The notes below the pieces were generated by a model, which saw only the letters and a program-made list of their open reading frames with translations, made no database searches and was not told where the DNA came from. 64,000 bases of DNA from Manis javanica (Eukaryota > Chordata > Mammalia > Pholidota > Manidae): NCBI RefSeq assembly GCF_040802235.1, contig NC_133158.1, forward strand, positions 161,917,401 through 161,981,400. Direction: 5' to 3'. Below, piece by piece: positions 59,369-64,000 of this stretch (positions are counted from its first letter, which is position 1; each line of letters starts with the position of its first letter). The position numbers and the translations under genes were made by a program.

Positions 59369-62300
59369 TCAGTTTTTTCTTTGTTCTTCTAGTCCACATA
59401 TGAGTGAAATCATTTGGTACTTGTCTTTTTCTGCCTGGCTTATTTCACTGAGCATAATACCCTCCAGCTCCATCCATGTTGTTGCAAATGGTAGGATTTG
59501 TTTACTTCTTATGGCTGAATAAACTCCATTGTGTATACGTATCACTTCTTCTTTATCCATTCATCTACTGATGGACACTTAGGTTGCTTCCATTTGTTGG
59601 CTATTGTAAATAGTGCTACCATAAACATAGGGATGCATCTGTCTTTTTCAAACAGGGCTGCTGTATTCTTAGGTTAAATTCCTAGAAGTGGAATTCCTAG
59701 GTCAAATGGTAATTCTATTTTGAGCTTTTTGAGGAACCTCCATACTGCTTTCCACAATGGTTGAACTAATTTACATTCCCACCAGCAGTGTAGGAGGGTT
59801 CCCCTTTCTCCACAACCTTGCCAACATTTGTTGTTTGTCTTTTGGATGGTGGTGATCCTTATTGGTGTGAGGTAATATCTCATTGTGGTTTTAATTTGCA
59901 TTTCTCTGATGATTAGCAAAGTGGAGCATTTTTTCATGTGCCTATTGGCCATCTGAATTTCGTCTTTGGAGAAGTGTTTGTTCAGCTCCTCTGCCCATTT
60001 TTTAATTGGATTATTTGCTTTTTGTTTGTTGAGGCATGTAAGCTCTTTATATATTTTGGATGTCAACCCTTTATCAGATCTGTCATTTATAAATATATTC
60101 TCCCATACTGTAGGATGCCTTTTTGTTCTGTACAGAAGGTTTTCAGCTTAATATAGTCTCATTTATTCATTTTTGCTTTTGTTTCCCTTGCCCAGGGAGA
60201 TACGTTCATGAAGAAGTCGCTCATGTTTATGTCCAAGAGATTTTTGCCTATGTTTTTTTCTAAGAGTTTTATGGTTTCATGACTAACATTCAGGTCTTTG
60301 ATCCATTTCGAATTTACTTTTGTGTATGGGGTTAGACAATGATCCAGTTTCATTCTCTTACATGTAGCTGTCCAGTTTTGCCAACACCAGCTGTTGAAGA
60401 GGCTGTCATTTCCCCATTGTATGTCCATGGCTCCTTTATCATATATTAATTGACCATATATGTTTGGGTTAATACCAGGAGTCTCTATCCTGTTCCACTG
60501 GTCTGTGGCTCTGTTCTTGTGCCAGTACCAACTTGTCTTGATTACTGTGGCTTTGTAGTAGAGCTTGAAGTTGGGGAGTGAGATGCCCCCCACTTTATTC
60601 TTCTCAGGATTGCTTTGGCTATTCAGGGTCTTTGATGGTTCTATGAATGTTAGAACTATTTATTCCAGTTCAGTGAAGAATGCTGTTGGTATTTTGATAG
60701 GGATTTTACTGAATCTGTAGATTGCTTTAGGCAGGATGGCCATTTTGGCAATATTAATTCTTCCTAGCCAAGAGCATGGGATGAGTTTCCATTTGTTAGT
60801 GCCCTCTTCTATTTCTCTTAAGAGTGTCTTGTAGTTTTCAGGGTATAGGTCTTTCACTTCCTTGGTTAGGTTTATTCCTAGGTATTTTATTCTTTTTGAT
60901 GCTATTGTGAATGGAATTGTTTTCCTGATTTCTCTTTCTGCTAGTTCATTGTTAGTGTATAGGAAAGCCACAGATTTCTGCCACAGATATTAATTTTGTA
61001 TCCTGCAACTTTTCTGAATTCCAATATTAGTTCTAGTAGTTTTGGAGTATTAGTTAATACTCCAGGTATTAACCCAAACATATATGGTCAATTAATATAT
61101 GATAAAGGAGCCATGGACATGGCTCTTTAGGATTTTTCATGTACAATACCATGTCATCTGCACATAGTGCCAGTTTGACTTCTTCTTTACCAATCTGGAT
61201 TCCTTTTATTTATTTGTTTTGTCTAATTGCCGTGGCTAGGACCTCCAGTACTATGTTAAATAACAGTGGGGAGAGTGGACATCCCTGTATTGTTCCCAAT
61301 CGCAGAGGAAAAGCTTTCAGCTTCTCGCTGTTCAGTAAGATGTTGGCTGTGGGTTTATCATATATGGCCTTTATTATGTTGAGGTACTTGCCCTCTATAC
61401 CCATTTTGTTGAGAGTTTTTATCACGAATGGATGTTGAATTTTGTTGAATGCTTTTCATCATCTATGGAAATGATCATGTGGTTTTTGTCTTTCTTTTTG
61501 TTTATGTGGTGGATGATGTTGATGGATATTCAAATGTTGTACCATCCTTGCATCCCTGAGATGAATCCCACTTGGTCATGGTATATGATCCTCCTGATGT
61601 ATTTTTGAATTCAGTTTGCTAATATTTTGTTGAGTATTTTTGCATCTATCTTCATCAGAGATATTGGTCTGCAATTTTCTTTTTTGATTGGGTCTTTGCC
61701 TGGTTTTGGTATTAGGGTGATACTGGCTTCATAGAATGATTCTGGAAGTATTCCCTCCTCTTCTATTTTTTGGAAGACTTTAAAGAGAATGGGTATTAGG
61801 TCTTCTCTGTGTGTCTGATAGAATTCTGTAGTGAATCTATCTGGTCTGGGGCTTTGCTCTTGGGTAGTTTTTTGATTACCGCTTCAATTTCATTGCTGGT
61901 AATTGGTCTGTTTAGATTTTCTGCTTCTTCCTTGGTCAGTCTTGGAAGGTTGTGTTTTTCTAGGAAGTTGTCCATTTCTTCTAGGTTTCCCAGCTTATTA
62001 GCATATAGATTTTCATAGTATTCTGTAAAGAGTCTTTGTATTTCTGTGGGGGTCCATTGTGATTTTTCCTTTCTTGTTTCTGATTCTGTTGATGTGTGTT
62101 GATTCTCTTTTTCTCTTAATAAGTCTGGCTAGGGGTTTATCTATTTTGTTTATTTTCTCAAAGAACCAACTCTTGGTTTCATTGATTTTTTTCTATTGTT
62201 TTATACTTCTCAATTTTATTTATTTCTTCTCTGATCTTTATTATGTCCCTCCTTCTGCTGATTTTGGCCTCATTTGTTATTCTTTTTCCAATTAAAATAA

Positions 62301-63287
62301 TTGTGACTTTAGACTATTCATTTGGGATTGTTCTTCCTTCTTAAATATGCCTGGATTGCTATATACTTTCCTCTTATGACTGCTTTTGCTGCATCCCACA
62401 GAAGTTGGGGTTTTGTGTTGTTTTTGTCATTTGTCTCCATATATTGCTTGATCTCTATTTTAATTTGGTTGTTGATCCATTGATTTTTTTAGGAGCATGT
62501 TGTTAAGCCTCCATGTGTTTGTGAGCCTTTTTGCTTTCTTTTTACAATTTATTTCTAGTTTTATCCCTTTGTGGTCCAAGAAGTTGGTTGGTAGAATTTC
62601 AATCTTTTTTAATTTACTGAGGTTCTTTTTGTGGCCTAGTATGTGGTGTATTCTGGAAAATGTTCCACGTCCACTTGAGAAGAATGTGTATCCTGCTTCT
62701 TTGGGGTATAGAGTTCTGTAGATGTCTGTTAAGTCCATCTGTTCTAGTGTGTTGTTCAGTGCCTCTGTGTCCTTACTTATTTTCTGTCTGGTGGATCACT
62801 GTCCTATGGAGTGAGTGGTGTGCTGAAGTCTCCTAAAATAAATGCATTGCATTCTATTTCCTCCTTTAATTCTGTTAGTATTTGTTTCACATATGTTGGT
62901 GCTCCTGTATTGGGTGCATATATATTTATAAAGGTTATGTCCTCTTGTTGGACTGACCCCTTTATCATTATGTAGTGTCCTTCTTTATCTCTTGTTACTT
63001 TCTTTGTTTTGAAGTCTATTTTGTCTGATACTAGTACTGCAACACCTGCTTTTTTCTCCCTGTTGTTTGCATGAAATATCTTTTTCCATCCCTTGACTTT
63101 TAGTCTGTGTATGTCTTTGGGTTTGAGGTGAGTCTCTTGTAAGCAGCATATAAATGGGTCTTGCTTTTTTTATCCATTCCAATCTTCTGTGTCTTTTGAT
63201 TGGTGCATTCAATCCATTTACATTTAGTGTGATTATTGAAAGATATGTACTTATTGCCATTGCAGGCTTTGGATTCGTGGTTACCAA
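59369..63287 (-). pseudogene. L1 ORF2, frameshifted
   Basis: Blocks in order: N-terminus (62985-63287), endonuclease (62460-62738), RT (61210-61425, RT palm), RT thumb (60660-60971), C-terminal domain (59674-60066 and 60159-60593, with [18 protein letters not shown]) and the end (59369-59560). The FADD region of the RT is destroyed by the inverted insertion near 61061-61120 and nearby changes. Inactive. Confidence 0.88.
61061..61120 (+). repeat. Inverted copy of 60421-60480 inside the same L1
   Basis: The 60 bp are the reverse complement of 60421-60480 with one mismatch. Immediately before them is a perfect 8-bp hairpin (ggagtatt-agtt-aatactcc, 61044-61063). Confidence 0.93.
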
Positions 63288-63487
63288 AGGTTCAAGGGTA
63301 GCTTCTTTACTATCTAACCATCTAACTTAACTCTCTTATTATGCTGTTACAAACACAGTCTGATGATTCTTTATTTCTCTCCCTTCTAATTCTTCCTCCT
63401 CCATTCTTTATATGTTAGGTGTTTCATTCTGTGCTCTTTTGTGTTTCCTTGACTGCTTTTGTGAGTTGTTGATTTAAATTTTTCTTT

Positions 63488-64000
63488 CTAGAGCAGTCTC
63501 TTTAAAATATCCTGTAGAGGTGGTTTGTGGGAGGCAAATTCCCTCAACTTTTGCTTGTCTGGGAATTGTTTAATCCCTCCTTCATATTTAAATGATAATT
63601 GTGCTTGATACAGTATCCTTGGTTCAAGGCCCTTCTGTTTCATTGCATTAAATATATCATGCTCTTCTCTTCTGACCTGTAAGGTTTCTGTTGATAAGTC
63701 TGATGATAGCCTGATGGGTTTTCCTTTGTAGTTGACCTTTTTTATCTCTCTGGCTGCCTTTAATACTCTGCCCTTGTCCTTGATCTTTGCCATTTTAATT
63801 ATCGTGTGTCTTGGTGTTGTCCTCCTTGGGTCTCTTGTGTTGGGAGTTCTGTGGGCTTCCATGGTCTGAGAGACTATTTCCTTCCCCAGTTTGGAGAAGT
63901 TTTCAGCAATTATTTCTTCAAATAAACTTTGTATCCCTTTTTCTCTCTCTTTTTCTGTTACCCCTATAATGCAAATATTGCTCCATTCAGACTGGTCACA
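63488..64000 (-). pseudogene. L1 ORF1, C-terminal part, cut by window end
   Basis: The open piece 63488-63862 carries the ORF1p C-terminal domain (MAKIKDKGRVLKAARE, then KQKGLEPRILYQAQ). The upstream RNA-recognition and coiled-coil parts continue past the window edge in another frame. Confidence 0.85.

Larger units (their letters stand above)
59050..64000 (-). mobile_element. Long L1, antisense, running off the window end
   Basis: Same 3'UTR type as the L1 at 48518 ('ttttggtatcattaatctac'). It includes the 3'UTR, a whole but broken ORF2 and the C-terminal half of ORF1. Its 5' end lies beyond the window. It contains a templated inverted insertion at about 61052-61122. Confidence 0.93.

Overview
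This window is mammalian nuclear DNA. It is AT-rich and dominated by LINE-1 (L1) retrotransposons, with ancient L2, MIR and Tigger1 repeats, endogenous retrovirus (ERV) remnants and two GC-rich islands. There is no prokaryotic gene organisation. The L1 3' ends and the ERV-env-derived repeat at 16.2-23.8 kb look, from memory, like repeats of pangolin (Manis, Pholidota). The lack of any young tRNA- or 7SL-derived SINE in 64 kb fits that. This species call is recall, not a search result.

The only plausible host genes are two divergently aged copies of a small, intronless, proline-rich gene of the PRR23 family, both on the minus strand. The copy at 41709-42482 is intact (257 aa). The copy at 11062-11838 has a TAG at codon 16 and is a pseudogene. 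Both sit in CpG-rich islands with shared promoter sequence. Both are followed, in gene orientation, by a similar but much more diverged AT-rich tract with LINE ORF1-like sequence, so the pair arose by an old duplication. The gene-plus-promoter block (about 1.2 kb) is far more alike than its flanks and has sharp edges, which suggests gene conversion.

Layout: 0-3.4 kb, two old antisense L1 fragments; 4.4-7.5 kb, an L2 split by a Tigger1 transposon with an exact TA duplication; 9.7-12.25 kb, PRR23 pseudogene block; 12.6-17.3 kb, MIR, L1 and a long L2; 16.2-23.8 kb, a retroposed ERV-env-derived element and three near-identical 1975-bp tandem units with hybrid copies of that element between them, ending in a longer env-bearing copy; 23.9-30.3 kb, a near full-length antisense L1; 30.3-37.6 kb, an antisense ERV (LTR, gag, protease, pol) interrupted by two L1s; 39.5-43.1 kb, the intact PRR23 block; 43.8-45 kb, MER20-like, MIR and L2 relics; 46.3-64 kb, an old L1 broken up by a full-length L1 and a truncated L1, followed by another long L1 that runs off the window end.

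The most noteworthy structure is the triplication at 16670-22594. Its units behave exactly as predicted for unequal crossing-over between two diverged copies of the env-derived element, and the exchange point can be narrowed to 19 bp. All retroelement reading frames are broken. No new enzymatic or defence system was found.
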